A stretch of DNA of 64,000 nt from Nematostella vectensis (GCF_932526225.1 NC_064045.1:8496138-8560137), one strand, 5' to 3'. Shown: positions 35,901 through 47,960, numbered from the stretch's first letter. Numbers and translations are program-made. Notes: generated by a model not told the origin, from the sequence alone.

Positions 35901-38900
35901 TTTTTGTATTGTTTTTGATGTGGAAAAGATAACAATGGCTGTTAAAGAGCCTAGTCAACCCCACATTTTACATTTGTTCCTATTCAATAAAAGCCTGCTA
36001 GGCAGCCCTCCAGTGGGTTTTTTTGGGAAATACTGAAATTTCCCGACTCCCTCCCCCTTCTCTCGCTTTTTTGAATTTACCAAATTTACCCATTGGAGAG
36101 CTGGCTAGCAGGTTAATTTAATACTAGAAGAAAAAAAATATGTGAAGAATCCCAATATATCTATCAAACTTCCCTCACCAACGTCGTTTACAATATCTTC
36201 CAGATGTAAAAGCTCAACTTTCGTCGTCAGAGTTAAAAAATCAAAGATTAAAAGAGGTAAATAACTAAAAAAGAACCTCAAATCTCAGCCATTGTCTACT
36301 GTCTTAGTAGGTTTTCTCTCGTTCATTCTGTCCTATCTTGGCTGGTTTTCTCTCGTTCATTCTGTCCTATCTTGACAGGTTTTCTCTCGTTCATTCTGTC
36401 CTATCTTGACAGGTTTTCTCTCGTTCATTCTGTCCTATCTTGACAGGTTTTCTCTCGTTCATTCTGTCCTATCTTGGCTGGTTTTCTCTCGTTCATTCTG
36501 TCCTATCTTGACAGGTTTTCTCTTATCCATTCTGTCCTATCTTGACAGGTTTTCTCTCGTTCATTCTGTCCTATCTTGACAGGTTTCTCTCGTTCATTCT
36601 GTCCTATCTTGACAGGTTTTCTCTCGTTCATTCTGTCCTATCTTGACAGGTTTTCTCTCGTTCATTCTGTTCTATCTTGACAGGTTTTCTCTCGTTCATT
36701 CTGTCCTATCTTGACAGGTTTCTCTCGTTCATTCTGTCCTATCTTGACAGGTTTCTCTCGTTCATTCTGTCCTATCTTGACAGGTTTTCTCTCGTTCATT
36801 CTGTCCTATCTTGACAGGTTTTCTCTCGTTCATTCTGTCCTATCTTGGCTGGTTTTCTCTCGTTCATTCTGTCCTATCTTGGCAGGTTTTCTCTTATCCA
36901 TTCTGTCCTATCTTGGCAGGTTTTCTCTCGTCCATTCTGTCCTATCTTGACAGGTTTCTCTCGTTCATTCTGTCCTATCTTGACAGGTTTTCTCTCGTTC
37001 ATTCTGTCCTATCTTGACAGGTTTTCTCTCGTTCATTCTGTCCTATCTTGACAGGTTTTCTCTCGTTCATTCTGTCCTATCTTGACAGGTTTCTCTCGTT
37101 CATTCTGTCCTATCTTGACAGGTTTTCTCTTATCCATTCTGTCCTATCTTGACAGGTTTTCTCTTATCCATTCTGTCCTATCTTGACAGGTTTCTCTCGT
37201 TCATTCTGTCCTATCTTGACAGGTTTCTCTCGTTCATTCTGTCCTATCTTGACAGGTTTCTCTCGTTCATTCTGTCCTATCTTGACAGGTTTTCTCTTAT
37301 CCATTCTGTCCTATCTTGACAGGTTTTCTCTCGTTCATTATGTCCTATCTTGACAGGTTTTCTCTCGTTCATTCTGTCCTATCTTGGCAGGTTTTCTCTC
37401 GTTCATTCTGTCCTATCTTGGCAGGTTTTCTCTCGTTCATTCTGTCCTATCTTGACAGGTTTTCTCTTATCCATTCTGTCCTATCTTGACAGGTTTTCTC
37501 TCGTTCGTTCTGTCCTATCTTGGCAGGTTTTCTCTCGTTCATTCTGTCCTATCTTGACAGGTTTTCTCTCGTTCATTCTGTCCTATCTTGGCTGGTTTTC
37601 TCTCGTTCATTCTGTCCTATCTTGACAGGTTTTCTCTCGTTCATTCTGTCCTATCTTGACAGGTTTTCTCTTATCCATTCTGTCCTATCTTGACAGGTTT
37701 TCTCTCGTTCATTCTGTCCTATCTTGACAGGTTTTCTCTCGTTCATTCTGTCCTATCTTGACAGGTTTTCTCTCGTTCATTCTGTCCTATCTTGGCAGGT
37801 TTTCTCTCGTTCATTCTGTCCTATCTTGACAGGTTTTCTCTCGTTCATTCTGTCCTGTCTTGGCAGGTTTCTCTCGTTCATTCTGTCCTGTCTTGGCAGC
37901 TTTCTCTCGTTCATTCTGTCCTATCTTGGCAGGTTTTCTCTCGTTCATTCTGTCCTATCTTGGCAGGTTTTCTCTCTTTCATTCTGTCCTATCTTGGCTG
38001 GTTTTCTCTCGTTCATTCTGTCCTATCTTGACAGGTTTTCTCTCTTTCATTCTGTCCTATCTTGGCTGGTTTTCTCTCGTTCATTCTGTCCTACCTTGGC
38101 AGGTTTTCTCTCGTTCATTCTGTCCTATCTTGACAGGTTTCTCTCGTTCATTCTGTCCTATCTTGACAGGTTTTCTCTTGTTCATTCTGTCCTATCTTGG
38201 CAGGTTTTCTCTCGTTCATTCTGTCCTATCTTGGCAGGTTTTCTCTCGTTCATTCTGTCCTATCTTGACAGGTTTTCTCTTATCCATTTTGTCCTATCTT
38301 GACAGGTTTTCTCTCGTTCATTCTGTCCTATCTTGACAGGTTTTCTCTCGTTCATTCTGTCCTATCTTGGCTGGTTTTCTCTTGTTCATTCTGTCCTATC
38401 TTGGCAGGTTTTCTCTCGTTCATTCTGTCCTATCTTGACAGGTTTTCTCTTGTTCATTCTGTCCTATCTTGGCAGGTTTTCTCTCGTTCATTCTGTCCTA
38501 TCTTGACAGGTTTTCTCTCGTTCATTCTGTCCTGTCTTGGCAGGTTTCTCTCGTTCATTCTGTCCTGTCTTGGCAGCTTTCTCTCGTTCATTCTGTCCTA
38601 TCTTGGCAGGTTTTCTCTCGTTCATTCTGTCCTATCTTGGCAGGTTTTCTCTCTTTCATTCTGTCCTATCTTGGCTGGTTTTCTCTCGTTCATTCTGTCC
38701 TATCTTGACAGGTTTTCTCTCTTTCATTCTGTCCTATCTTGGCTGGTTTTCTCTCGTTCATTCTGTCCTACCTTGGCAGGTTTTCTCTCGTTCATTCTGT
38801 CCTATCTTGACAGGTTTCTCTCGTTCATTCTGTCCTATCTTGACAGGTTTTCTCTTGTTCATTCTGTCCTATCTTGGCAGGTTTTCTCTCGTTCATTCTG

Positions 38901-40530
38901 TCCTATCTTGGCAGGTTTTCTCTCGTTCATTCTGTCCTATCTTGACAGGTTTTCTCCCGTTTATTCTGTCCTATCTTGACAGGTTTTCTCTCATTAATTC
39001 TGTCCTATCTTGACAGGTTTTCTCTCATTCATTCTGTCCTATCTTGACAGGTTTTCTCTCGTTCATTCTGTCCTACCTTGGCAGGTTTTCTCTCGTTTAT
39101 TCTGTCCTATCTTGACAGGTTTCTCTCGTTCATTCTGTCCTATCTTGACAGGTTTTCTCTCGTTCATTCTGTCCTATCTTGACAGGTTTTCTCTCGTTCA
39201 TTCTGTCCTATCTTGGCAGGTTTTCTCTTATCCATTCTGTCCTATCTTGACAGGTTTTCTCCCGTTCATTCTGTCCTATCTTGACAGGTTTTCTCTCGCT
39301 CAATCTGTCCTATCTTGACAGGTTTTCTCTCATTCATTCTGTCCTATCTTGGCTGGTTTTCTCTCGTTCATTCTGTCCTATCTTGGCAGGTTTTCTCTCG
39401 TTCATTCTGTCCTATCTTGGCTGGTTTTCTCTCGTTCATTCTGTCCTATCTTGGCAGGTTTTCTCTCGTTCATTCTGTCCTATCTTGGCTGGTTTTCTCT
39501 CGTTCATTCTGTCCTGTCTTGGCAGGTTTTCTCTCGTTCATTCTGTCCTATCTTGGCAGGTTTCTCTCGTTCATTCTGTCCTATCTTTGACAGGTTTTCT
39601 CTTATCCGTTCTGTCCTACCTTGGCAGGATTTCTCGCTCATTTTGTCCCATCCTGGCAGGTTTTCTCTCGGAAGATCCAGGAGTTTCGAGAGGCGTGTTA
39701 TGCGCTGACGGGCTACAAGATAGACGTGGTGCGTGACAAGAAATATCGCCTGCAGTCCATGTATGCTGAACGAGCTAATGATGACCTGCTCTTTGAGGTA
39801 GGAACAAACTCTACTGGGATCATAGTTAGGTATAATACATTTTACAAAAGGTGTAAAAGTAGTTGATGTTAACCGTATAAAAAAGAAGTGTGGCTTTTTT
39901 GCTGCCTAAGGGGGAGTACATCACTAGTGCCTTGTCTCCCTAACATAAGCATTTACCATGGCGACAGTACGGAGAACATGGCCCCCTCCTCCATATTGAC
40001 ACCAGCCTCTCCCCCATATTTACTTCAACTACCCACATATAGACACCCCATATTGACTCCAATCCTCCCCCATATAGACGCCCCTCCCCCATATAGACAC
40101 CCCCTCCCCCATATAGACGCCACTCCCCCATATAGACACCCCCTCCCCCGTATAGACACCCCCTCCCCCATATAGACACCCCCTCCCCCATATAGACGCC
40201 ACTCCCCCATATAGACACCCCCTCCCCCATATAGACGCCACTCCCCCATATAGACACCCCCTCCCCCATATAGACACCCCCTCCCCCATATAAACACTCC
40301 CTCTCCCATACAGACTCTCCTCCCCTATACTGACGCCTTTTTCATACTATTTGTGAATATTTCAGAGCAACTCAAAGGGCGAGATGATGATGTTGCAGAC
40401 AGACTTCTCAGCTCAAGTTGCCGATCAAATCGACACGTATCTCAAGAAGATGAACTCCATTCCCGCATTCCTGAGCGCCGTAACCCTTGACCTTTTCAGC
40501 AGGCAGACCACGACTATCGTCATCAATTGA
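26936..40530 (+). CDS. MAD1L1: MAD1 (MAD1L1), spindle assembly checkpoint protein, complete
   Basis: Sixteen coding exons join in phase: 26936-27460, 29396-29448, 29547-29618, 30086-30167, 30347-30477, 30918-31032, 31100-31255, 31466-31531, 31785-31874, 33392-33439, 33780-33836, 34444-34617, 35659-35887, 36204-36256, 39660-39797, 40366-40530. The product is 717 aa, almost the length of human MAD1. Residues 1 to about 590 are charged, heptad-like coiled coil. The MAD2-binding segment is at about 530-545 (TKVVHFSMNPSNLARQ). The BUB1-binding RLK is at 614-616, and the C-terminal RWD-type domain follows (KIQEFREACYALTGYKIDV, then SIPAFLSAVTLDLFSRQT). MAD1 recruits MAD2 to unattached kinetochores and catalyses its conversion to the inhibitory form. 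Introns carry large minisatellites; the one before exon 15 splits the conserved RLKE-VF junction. A YY1-like site lies upstream. Confidence 0.95.
27485..29325. repeat. 44-bp minisatellite in MAD1 intron 1, about 41 copies
   Basis: Units contain GAGTAGTGTTCACATGTGTG, then GTAATATTCACCCTTGAGTGCCAT. It starts about 25-40 bases after the exon 1 donor. A distinctive variant unit (GAGCGTCATGAGTAGTTTTC) occurs at about 27856 and again at about 28630, so a block of about 774 bases has been duplicated. The flanking splice sites are not included in the unit. Confidence 0.93.
30150..30290. repeat. Two-copy donor-spanning duplication after MAD1 exon 4
   Basis: The exon 4 end with its donor, CAGCTGAACACAGAGTGAAG|GTACAGTATACATAGTCCCA, is repeated as CAGCTGAACATAGATTGAAC with ATATACTGTACGCAGTCCCATGG about 80 bases downstream. 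Both copies continue into ATGGGTGTGG. Confidence 0.75.
30466..30690. repeat. Donor-spanning repeats after MAD1 exon 5
   Basis: The exon 5 end CAGTATTACAG|GTATGGTAAA is followed by about eight variable copies of AAGTATTACAGG(T/A)ATGGTAA-type sequence, each 20-30 bases. Several still have ACAG|GTA. Confidence 0.8.
31240..31405. repeat. Donor-spanning repeats after MAD1 exon 7
   Basis: CTGGACAAAGTTAAG|GTACATGTAAACCTAGG at the exon end is followed by CTTGACAAATGGTACATGTTAACC, CTGGACAAAGGGCACTCGTA and CTGGACAAATGGTACATTGC, each followed by related linker. In total there are about four units. Confidence 0.72.
32795..33375. repeat. 33-bp minisatellite before MAD1 exon 10, units with branch-point-like CTAAC
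   Basis: About 17 units of GATGCCTGTGTGATTTAGCT plus AACTTTTTGTTGT end at the poly-T tract and AG of the exon 10 acceptor (33392). Each unit carries TTTAGCTAAC followed by a T-rich stretch, which resembles a branch point plus pyrimidine tract. Confidence 0.9.
34625..34835. mobile_element. MITE-like element, family A copy 2, in MAD1 intron 12
   Basis: The inverted arms CATTTAAGCATGGAAAAACC...ACTGAAGTGCC and GCGCTTCAGTGGTTTTTACC...CATGCTTACATGCGGGC match. The right arm and end are shared with 20488-20692 in another gene. No ORF of interest. Confidence 0.65.
36305..39659. repeat. 34-bp minisatellite containing the 3' splice site of MAD1 exon 15, about 98 copies
   Basis: The true exon 15 begins CAG|GTTTTCTCTCGGAAGATCC. 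The array unit is GTTTTCTCTCGTTCATTCTG plus TCCTATCTTGACAG: the first 11 exon bases followed by a pyrimidine-rich tract and a new AG. Units of 33 bp lacking one T are common, and the last base group alternates TTGACAG, TTGGCAG and TTGGCTG. A block of about 20 units is duplicated at an offset of 677 bp (37792 and 38469 start equivalent stretches). Open frames of up to 226 codons come from the lack of stops in most phases. Confidence 0.96.
40030..40310. repeat. 20-bp CCCCCTCCCCCATATAGACA repeat in the last MAD1 intron
   Basis: About 13 units with small variations end about 55 bases before the exon 16 acceptor (TTTCAG|AGCAAC). The minus-strand frames across it are repeat-derived. Confidence 0.9.
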
Positions 40531-42240
40531 CACGTGACTGTCATGAGAGAAGCACGTGCCTAGTTTCGTGGAATGTATTGTGTAAATGGGGCGACCTTGG
40601 ACGTCTTCAGTAGTAGGTAGACCTCGCCCATCGTGATAAACTAGCAAGTAGGATGGACTAATGGAAAACACTTGATCATACTAAACCAAAAACGTGGATG
40701 TTTCACGTGAACGAAACACATACAATGGCGGCGACAGAAGATTTGCGATTGCGGAGAGGACAAGCAAAAAACGCTACACATTTTGGTTGTTTCGGGGTGG
40801 GCCTTTTTTCATGGAGCGCAAATTTACTGCAAAATTTCTTAAACTCGCAAATATACTGTAATTATTATTCCATGTTTGGCTGCCTCCTCTGATAATATAA
40901 TATATACCAGACAGTAGCAAACTTAGCCCAGCAAATATTCTGTAATTATTATTCCATGTTTGGCTGCCTCCTCTGATAATATAATATATACCAGACAGTA
41001 GCAAACTTAGCCCATTTCTGTTATATGTCTCACTATTTTCTGGGTACTATTGTTGAAAATGTAAATATTTCTTTGTTTAAAAGTGTATATATAAAGCGAA
41101 GTCGTAATTACACGCCTTTGAATTACTTGAATATGGGGAGCATGGCCATAGGTAGAACCTATTATGACAACTGTTTATAACCATGCAATGCGCGCTACCG
41201 TGACCACCTTGAAAGCTGACTTAAGTAGCTGATCAGGACGGGACAAATGAGCAATCTGATTGATATGGATTTACTAGCAAACCAGCGTGTCTTACAACCC
41301 GATGTGTCTAAAGGGGTGGTTGTAAAGAAATTAATGTGACGTCATAGGAAAGCTCGGTTTAGTCCCCACGCTTACTCGCGGTTCATCTACAAGCATAGAA
41401 AACTATCAAACTGTGCAAGATTGAAAACTTTAATGCTCAAACTACAGTAGCATCAAACTCGTGTCTATTTTTTTTAAATCTTTGGGATGCTGTTACATCC
41501 ATGACATATTCTTTGCCAAGGACCAAGCCTGTCAGAACGCAGTTTTTAATAAAAAAATATATACATAGTTGAACTTTAATGATGGGACATGAATTTGACA
41601 TTAGACTCAAATATTTTGTGTCAACAAGACACCTTGAACTTTGACAATCTTTTTCATACCAGGGGCCGTGTTTGTTACCTTAACCCTTGCTATACGCTCC
41701 ATTTAATCCTTGCTATACGCTCCATTTAATTGAACTATTTTGTGCTGCCTAGCCAGATTAGCTTTTTAGTTACTTCTAGGCAGCCAATACCCAAAATCTG
41801 TAATTATTATTTATTTTCTTACTGTAATTTCTGTGTGTGGTATAAATAAAGTTATATTGCCTTGCCTATTGCCTACCCTATTCAGACTGGGGGGGGGGCT
41901 CTTTTAGCCCCCTCTTCGGAAAAAATTGCTATAATTTTTGAACCATAGCAGCTAAGAGGATTTTAAACTGTTCAACAAATTTGTTGTCGGTTGTATATAT
42001 ACCGCTTGAAACCCGTTATATATAAAGAAGCATCCTCTCAGAAAAGTGTGTGTGGGGGGGGGGGGGGGGGGGGGGGGTTGGCTGGCGCTGCCCCTCCCTT
42101 TCCGCCGCCCTTGCGAACTGGATATTTTTACCGAAAATTCGCTTTGTATAAGTCAAAATGGCAGGATTTTAGGTCCTAAAGTAGACAAATTAATATTGGC
42201 AATTCTAAGATTGGCCTCGAGTTCATTGTAAGGTCTTGAA
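40531..42240. other. MAD1 3' flank; tandem duplication, no gene seen
   Basis: It contains a tandem duplication of about 78 bases (about 40850-41010, TAATTATTATTCCATGTTTG repeated), AATAAA motifs near 41553 and 41845 that may serve MAD1, and a run of 24 G at about 42054-42077. No convincing ORF. Confidence 0.55.
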
Positions 42241-42566
42241 TACCTTATTTGGGGTGGGGGTGAATAGGGTTATGTAAATCCACCGGTCCGCAACATTTTT
42301 TGGAGCAGATATCCGTGGATCAGCAGATATTTTTAGATCCGCATGGTTTGACAGATAAAGAATAGCATTGATTGAAATTCATTTAAAATTCGAAATTCTA
42401 CGTCAAAGCAGTCAAAATCCGAAATCCGCGCCCAAATTGTCAACAGATCCGTGATCCGCCGTATTTCAAAAATCCGCTGAAATAATCATCAAAATCCTTA
42501 TAATCCGTGAGCATTTCGGGGCCTAATCCGCGAACCTATTCACCCCCCCCCCCCCCCCCTTATTAG
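42240..42566. mobile_element. Foldback element with poly-C/poly-G-bearing ends
   Basis: GGGGTGGGGGTGAATAGG near 42252 is inverted as CCTATTCACCCCCCCCCC near 42535, and CCGCAAC/GATCCGT-type pieces repeat inside. About 330 bp with no coding capacity. Confidence 0.5.
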
Positions 42567-42634
42567 GTCTTGTAATAGTCTATGCCTACAGTAGTCCCGA
42601 AGGGTTCAATAAAAATCCAATTTGAGTACCACTT

Positions 42635-42835
42635 TACAATCACGTAATAGCCTCAGCAAGAGAGCATAACATAACTCGGATGATTTGTAACGAAAAAATA
42701 TTTCAAAATTGTAAAGAAATATCTATTGGAGGTTTCTTTGATTCTAATAGATTATTTTCTCTCGAGGTTTCCATTGGCCCTCCGGAAGTAAACTGGTGTT
42801 ATGGAGCTGTGCGCACACCTAATGAGCTGGGGCAC
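42635..42835. mobile_element. MITE family C, diverged copy
   Basis: It shares ATATTTCAAAAT...TCTATTGGA, GATTCTAATAGATT and CCTCCGGAAGTAAACTGGTG with the clearer copy at 43455-43706. The left end is degraded. Confidence 0.5.
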
Positions 42836-43454
42836 CCTTACATAAGGAGACTATTAAAATAAACTAACGCCTAAACCATACGCCTTTACATGGTGATCGG
42901 CCTAGAAGAGTGCTAGTTAAATTAAGACAGATGCATTATAACCAAAATTATTTTTAATTGTTCTGTATAAAAATACATTTCCATTTAGCTACATACATGG
43001 CGAAACCCAGGAATTATCCAACAGTCAAAAAGGCTCGCTTCTATTGCGAAAACCCTTGAGACATCTTAAGCCCCGTTAATACTTACCTATAATCCTGAAT
43101 CAGCCAGTGCAGTAAACACACCAATAGTGCTGGCGTCACTACTTTTCATCTCAAGACGAAGGGGAACTACGTCACAGCACCTCCAGACATGGTGTCCAGA
43201 CAGAACCACCATGGCAGAGCAAATATTGCACAATGTAAAAACTAGGTCCTCCGAATATATATATATATATATATATTTTTTTTAGAAAACGTACTGGTAT
43301 GAAGTAAACAGGAGGATTTTATTTTGTTAAGACATTCTTTGCAAGTTTTACAAAATTACTGAAGACCAAACAGAGTACTGATAGAGAGGAATGCAGGGTG
43401 GAGTGCAGAATTCAATAACCTCGGAAGGGTTAGGACTTGAGGATTCTAGATTTA

Positions 43455-43706
43455 AAGCCGCATTGTCACCAGTTTACTTCCGGTCGATTACGTAACAATC
43501 TCCGATGATTTTTAACGGGAAACGCGAAAAATATTTCAAAATACTGAAAGCAATGTGTCTATTGGAAGTTTCTTCGAGGATGTGATCGATAATTTAGAGC
43601 GGATGGCCTGTTAAATATCTCTGATTCTAATAGATTCTTCTGTCTTTTAACGGTTGAGGTTTCCGTCGGACCTCCAGAAGTAAACTGGTGACAATGAGGC
43701 TTTAAG
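43455..43706. mobile_element. MITE family C, copy with about 28-bp terminal inverted repeats
   Basis: AAAGCCGCATTGTCACCAGT plus TTACTTCC at the left is matched by the inverted GGAAGTAAACTGGTGACAAT plus GAGGCTTT at the right (one mismatch). About 250 bp with no coding capacity. Confidence 0.72.
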
Positions 43707-46486
43707 CCATGCACTGATCAATAGATCCCTAAGCCTGCTTAGCGGCTTGAAAGGGAGGGAGAACCCCCTTACCTTTAGAGTCGCTAAGCAGTCTAGAGTC
43801 AGACTTTTCTATCCAAATTTACACTGAAACTCGATTACTACAAAGGAGACAACTAGAGTCATTATCCATTCAACAGTTTATGACATTATGTTTTTATCTC
43901 GTCATGCACAGGGTGGGTCCAGATTCCTTGGACCCCCCCTCTTTGGACACATTCATGTGATACCTAAACACCACAACATTGCTAGGTCAAACAATGCTAG
44001 TGATTTTCACACTAGCAAAAGCTTTAGCAGTCTTCTCTTTCCAAATACCACCAATTTCCAGAAAATACTGTCACACTTTGCTCCTCCTACAGCCTCGACA
44101 GCTAAACCAGATTACTGAACCATCTGGCCTAGCCTAAAAATTCAACACCACTTTTGAAATGCCAGATTTTCACCAACAACTGAATAGACCAGTTCCACAT
44201 GTGCAGTTTGCTGCACTTTGCAAAATCAGAGTACTAGCCACGTTAAATAGTTTTTTTCTTCCATCGTGGCAAAAAAAAAGTAGGCTTTTCTCAAATTCCA
44301 AGCCCCTTCTCCATGCTTGTCAGCAAACCCGGCCAGCAAGAAAACACAACCCTTGAAGACATACATACTAGGTTTGAAAAAAACTAGGCGAAACTTGGAT
44401 TCCCAAAGCTTCTGAGATTTTTTAAGGTTTACCTTCCATGACATTGGTCTGTATCTTAGTGTAGACATGCAACTTCAAAGAACCCAGTTTACGGGTTTAT
44501 GTCATACCATATGGACAGCATGGTGGCAGGGATAACTCAGGCCTTTTACCTATTCATTCAGATTACTTCGAGACAAACAAAAAGCAGAAAATGCAAAATA
44601 CTGATTGGAAATATCAAAATGGTAGATGATTTTGCATCATAGGTTGTTTTCAGTGGTGATTTGATTTAGTGGAATTTTGTCCAAACTCTAAGGAACATAA
44701 ATTTCAGTAATGGTTTGTTGTGGGAATATAGTTGCAACTGACACCACTAAATATCGTCAAGCTCTCGTCAACCATTACCAGTAGCAAAATTGCTTTCTTG
44801 AATCCATTATTAAAATCCCTGAAGCTTTTCATTGGCTTGTTTCATATCATGCAACCTATGGGCACTCACCAAGCACAAACGGCAAAAAGCAATTCCATTA
44901 GTTTGGGAGACATAAGACAAAAAGCAGTTTGATGAATGAAAATTAATGGAAAAAGTTTATGAAATATTATTCATTTGAGCCCTATCTTTGAAAATGCTGA
45001 AAGCTAAGACATGTGCAAACCCCCTATGACTCAAATGCAAATCAAGAGGACAGAGTATCTGCAGAACTATCTAGCATCCACTGGTAATAACAAATAGCAA
45101 AATTTGTTGTTGCGCGACCACCAAGAATTCAAATCCCTTTCCCGTAAGGAAATAGCACATAGTCGATCATACCACCATGACCAATCAATCCCCTTGCTGT
45201 GTGCAGTCAAATGGTTATGTGACACAGAAAAAATGACAGTTATTAATTGGTTTAGATGGTCATTGTCCAGGGGCTTTTCCCAAACAAGACAAGGAATTTG
45301 GATTGGCACATTAACACACTTGGCTATAAATAAAAAATGTTTTTTTTCAGAGGCCAATCTAGTCTTTTCCAACATCTGAAATTATTTTTCTTAGATTAAA
45401 AAAAATAATTTTACAACTTACTCCATCCTTTCAAAACACACTGTGACTGAGTTAACTGGCCATGATAGGTGGAACCCAGTCACAGATATAGTATTTCAGG
45501 ACAGAGTAAGCAAGAAACCCAAAAAGCTTGATCAGGAATCTGCAAAATTTTCTCAGTAGCAGCCAAATTTGATTGACAGCAGCAGACAACAGCATTTCAG
45601 GAATACAGCTCCAGGACTGCAACAGAGCCATCTGCACAAACAGCCCACAATGTAACTATACTGCGCCTATAGGAAAGTATGACAAATTTAATGACAGGAA
45701 ATAAAAACATCAAACTCTTTTTGGTATGGCTTACTGCTGGGTTGTTCAGCCAGGGATACATGGCAAAATACGAACAACCCAGATACAATAACAATGGTTT
45801 CTTTTATACTAATCCAGCATCTTAGCTTAATAATATGAGCTTATTTACAGCACAAAGCAAAGAAATTAGATGAACAGAGACAACAAATGATAAATTATAA
45901 ATATACAGATAATTATTGTCTGTAGATATATAATAAAAGACAAAAAATTAACAATGCCCAAAACTAAAGGCTATATTTAGGATGACTTAGAGCATGGATA
46001 AAACAGCAATTTTATGCAAGCTATAGGGAGGTGTTTCTCTGTTCATCTAGTTGGAAACTGTGCAACATGCACAAGGGTAATACTACTTTACAGAAATCTT
46101 AAAAGGAAGCATGGCCTAGCTTCTGCATGGATGCTACGTAAGGCTATACATTTACACTGAACTATTTCCCATATTGTCTATTAAACAGAAATGTAATACA
46201 GAAAAAAAAGCATTTAAAAATCAATCAAGTGGAAAAATAAAAATAAAGTGTTATCAAGTATCTGTGTTTGAACTAAAGTCTTCCCAAAACAAAGATTGTA
46301 ACACAAAATTGTAATTATAAACAAATGAAAATATATCACTACCTATTAAACACAGGAGTGAGTTGTTCCCAGCCCCAATGCTACAAGAAATCAGCACTAA
46401 TGGTCTCCCAACTCAGGGATCCACCGCTAGTGGGACCTGCAAGAAAGCACTCAATTCACACATGCACATCGCATAATATCAAACAG
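43707..46486. other. AT-rich stretch, no gene recognised; may include the SRSF2 3' UTR
   Basis: Only short, composition-driven ORFs are present on either strand. The part just below 46486 lies downstream of the minus-strand SRSF2 stop codon and is probably its 3' UTR, but no clear poly(A) signal was assigned. Confidence 0.45.
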
Positions 46487-47641
46487 TTAGTCTTCGGCAT
46501 TGTTACAGTCCGGGCGGTCACTCTCATCCCTGTAGGCAGCAGGTGTCGGTGAACCGGATCGGGATCTAGAACGGTGCGGTGAGCGAGATCTTGAACGAGA
46601 TTTGCGACGTGATCCACTCCTTGAACGAGACCGTGAACGTCGCACAGGGCTACGGGATCTTGATCGACGTTTTGGGGAATGTGAAGGGCTTCTGCGGCGA
46701 CGTGGAGAGCGTGAGCGTGATCGGGAATAACCTCCCCTGCTTCTTCTAAGTAGAGACAGTAGCACAAACAATGTGTCATTTATTATCATTTATGATTTAC
46801 CATATGGCCAAAAACAGCTATTAAGATTTGGTTTAAAGGGGCTATCTCATATGTTTACTAGTGGGCTTTTGCTGTCTGTATTTAGTGTACAGTAGTTTCA
46901 CACATAAGAACCTGCCTTCAAGGTTAGCCTAAACATTTTACGACAATTTCTTATACATTTACTGCAAGGTTCTTATTTGAATGGTGTTTATGATACCAAA
47001 TTTTAGCCTAACAGGTTCTGAAGTTCCAGGTTCTTATATTTGGGTAACTTCTGTATCACCATATCTGCCAAAATGAAAGGTAAAAGTATTTTACTTGTGA
47101 CACGAGTCTGTTCTAGGCAAGGCGAATGTAATCTATTTTGTATCGAATAATATGAGCTCCATAATATGTAACAGCTCGATGTTCACTCTAAATAGCCTCT
47201 TAGACGCAAAACAGAAGCAATCCCAACCAGTTACAATAAACACTAGTATTTCTGTCTTTACCTTCGGCGGGGAGAACGAGACCTTGAGCGCGATCTGTAA
47301 CGAGAACTTCCACCATAACCACGAGAACGCCTCGGCCGATAGGAATCCGTGGGACGACCATATCTCGCCATCTGAACACGAACTTCTCTGCCATCAAGCA
47401 AGTGGCGGTCCATGCAATCCATAGCGTCTTCGGCATCCCGCTTTTCGTAGAACCTGACGAAGGCAAAACCTCTCGACTCGTGCGTGTTCCGATCGCGGGG
47501 AATGTAGATGTCGCCCAAATCGCCGTACTTCTTAAAAACCTGCTTTAAATCTTCAACGGTTGTTCTGTAGGTTAAATTATCGACTTTAAGGCTTGTCATG
47601 CCATCTATCTCAGGCGGACCGCGTTGGCTGTCGAAAGACAT
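46487..47641 (-). CDS. SRSF2: SRSF2 (SC35) serine/arginine-rich splicing factor, complete
   Basis: Two exons on the minus strand: 47641-47262 (donor CGAAG|GTAAAG) and 46745-46487 (acceptor TACTTAG|AAGAAG), joined in phase; 212 aa. The start was chosen at 47641 because it opens the SRSF2-like leader before [13 protein letters not shown]. The RRM spans about residues 16-92, with RNP2 LKVDNL (18-23), RNP1 RGFAFVRF (57-64) and the family's VQMARYGRP just after it. The rest is an RS domain rich in [11 protein letters not shown] repeats, ending in a short acidic tail. The protein binds exonic enhancers and promotes U1/U2AF recruitment in the nucleus; SRSF2 genes usually autoregulate by splicing of their own 3' region, which cannot be seen here. 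Its intron is short and has no minisatellite, unlike its neighbours. Confidence 0.95.
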
Positions 47642-47960
47642 CGCGAAATTCGGCTGAAAAGGGTTTTCAAAGAAAGAAAAGCTAAGAATCGAACAGCGCT
47701 CAAAATGGCGTCCTTCCAAACCGCATGGCATAAGAGGGGGGTATGAGGTATTGAAGGCTTGATATCCTCAATTCACTCTCTTGGCAGTGAGGGCCTGGAA
47801 CGAGAGAAAACACGGGCTATAGGACAACTTTACTAAAAAGTGATGTCTAAAGACGCTAAAGCTTGATAAAGGAAGAGCTGAATGAACCACGTATTCCTAC
47901 CTTAACTGATTGTATTCGCCTTGGTTTCGCTCCTCTAGCAAGCTCTGTCCCTACATGCTT
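47642..47960 (-). promoter_or_regulatory. Presumed SRSF2 5' UTR and promoter
   Basis: This is the region upstream of the minus-strand start codon. A GGCGCCATTTTG-like element (AAAATGGCGTCC on the plus strand at about 47701) resembles a YY1-type site. No TATA box is obvious; assignment is by position only. Confidence 0.35.

Noticed and set aside
36711-39736. Several hydrophobic ORFs (FLSFILSYLDRFSLVHSVLS type) that look like membrane proteins
   Set aside because: They are shadows of the 34-bp splice-acceptor array in MAD1 intron 14; the hydrophobicity comes from its pyrimidine-rich sequence.
40698-40892. ORF just after MAD1
   Set aside because: It lies in the presumed 3' UTR, has no recognisable motif and ends in AT-rich duplicated sequence.
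46456-46779. Alternative minus-strand ORF over the SRSF2 RS exon
   Set aside because: The SRSF2 frame joins exon 1 in phase and gives the expected RS domain; the other frame is a shadow of the Arg/Ser repeats.
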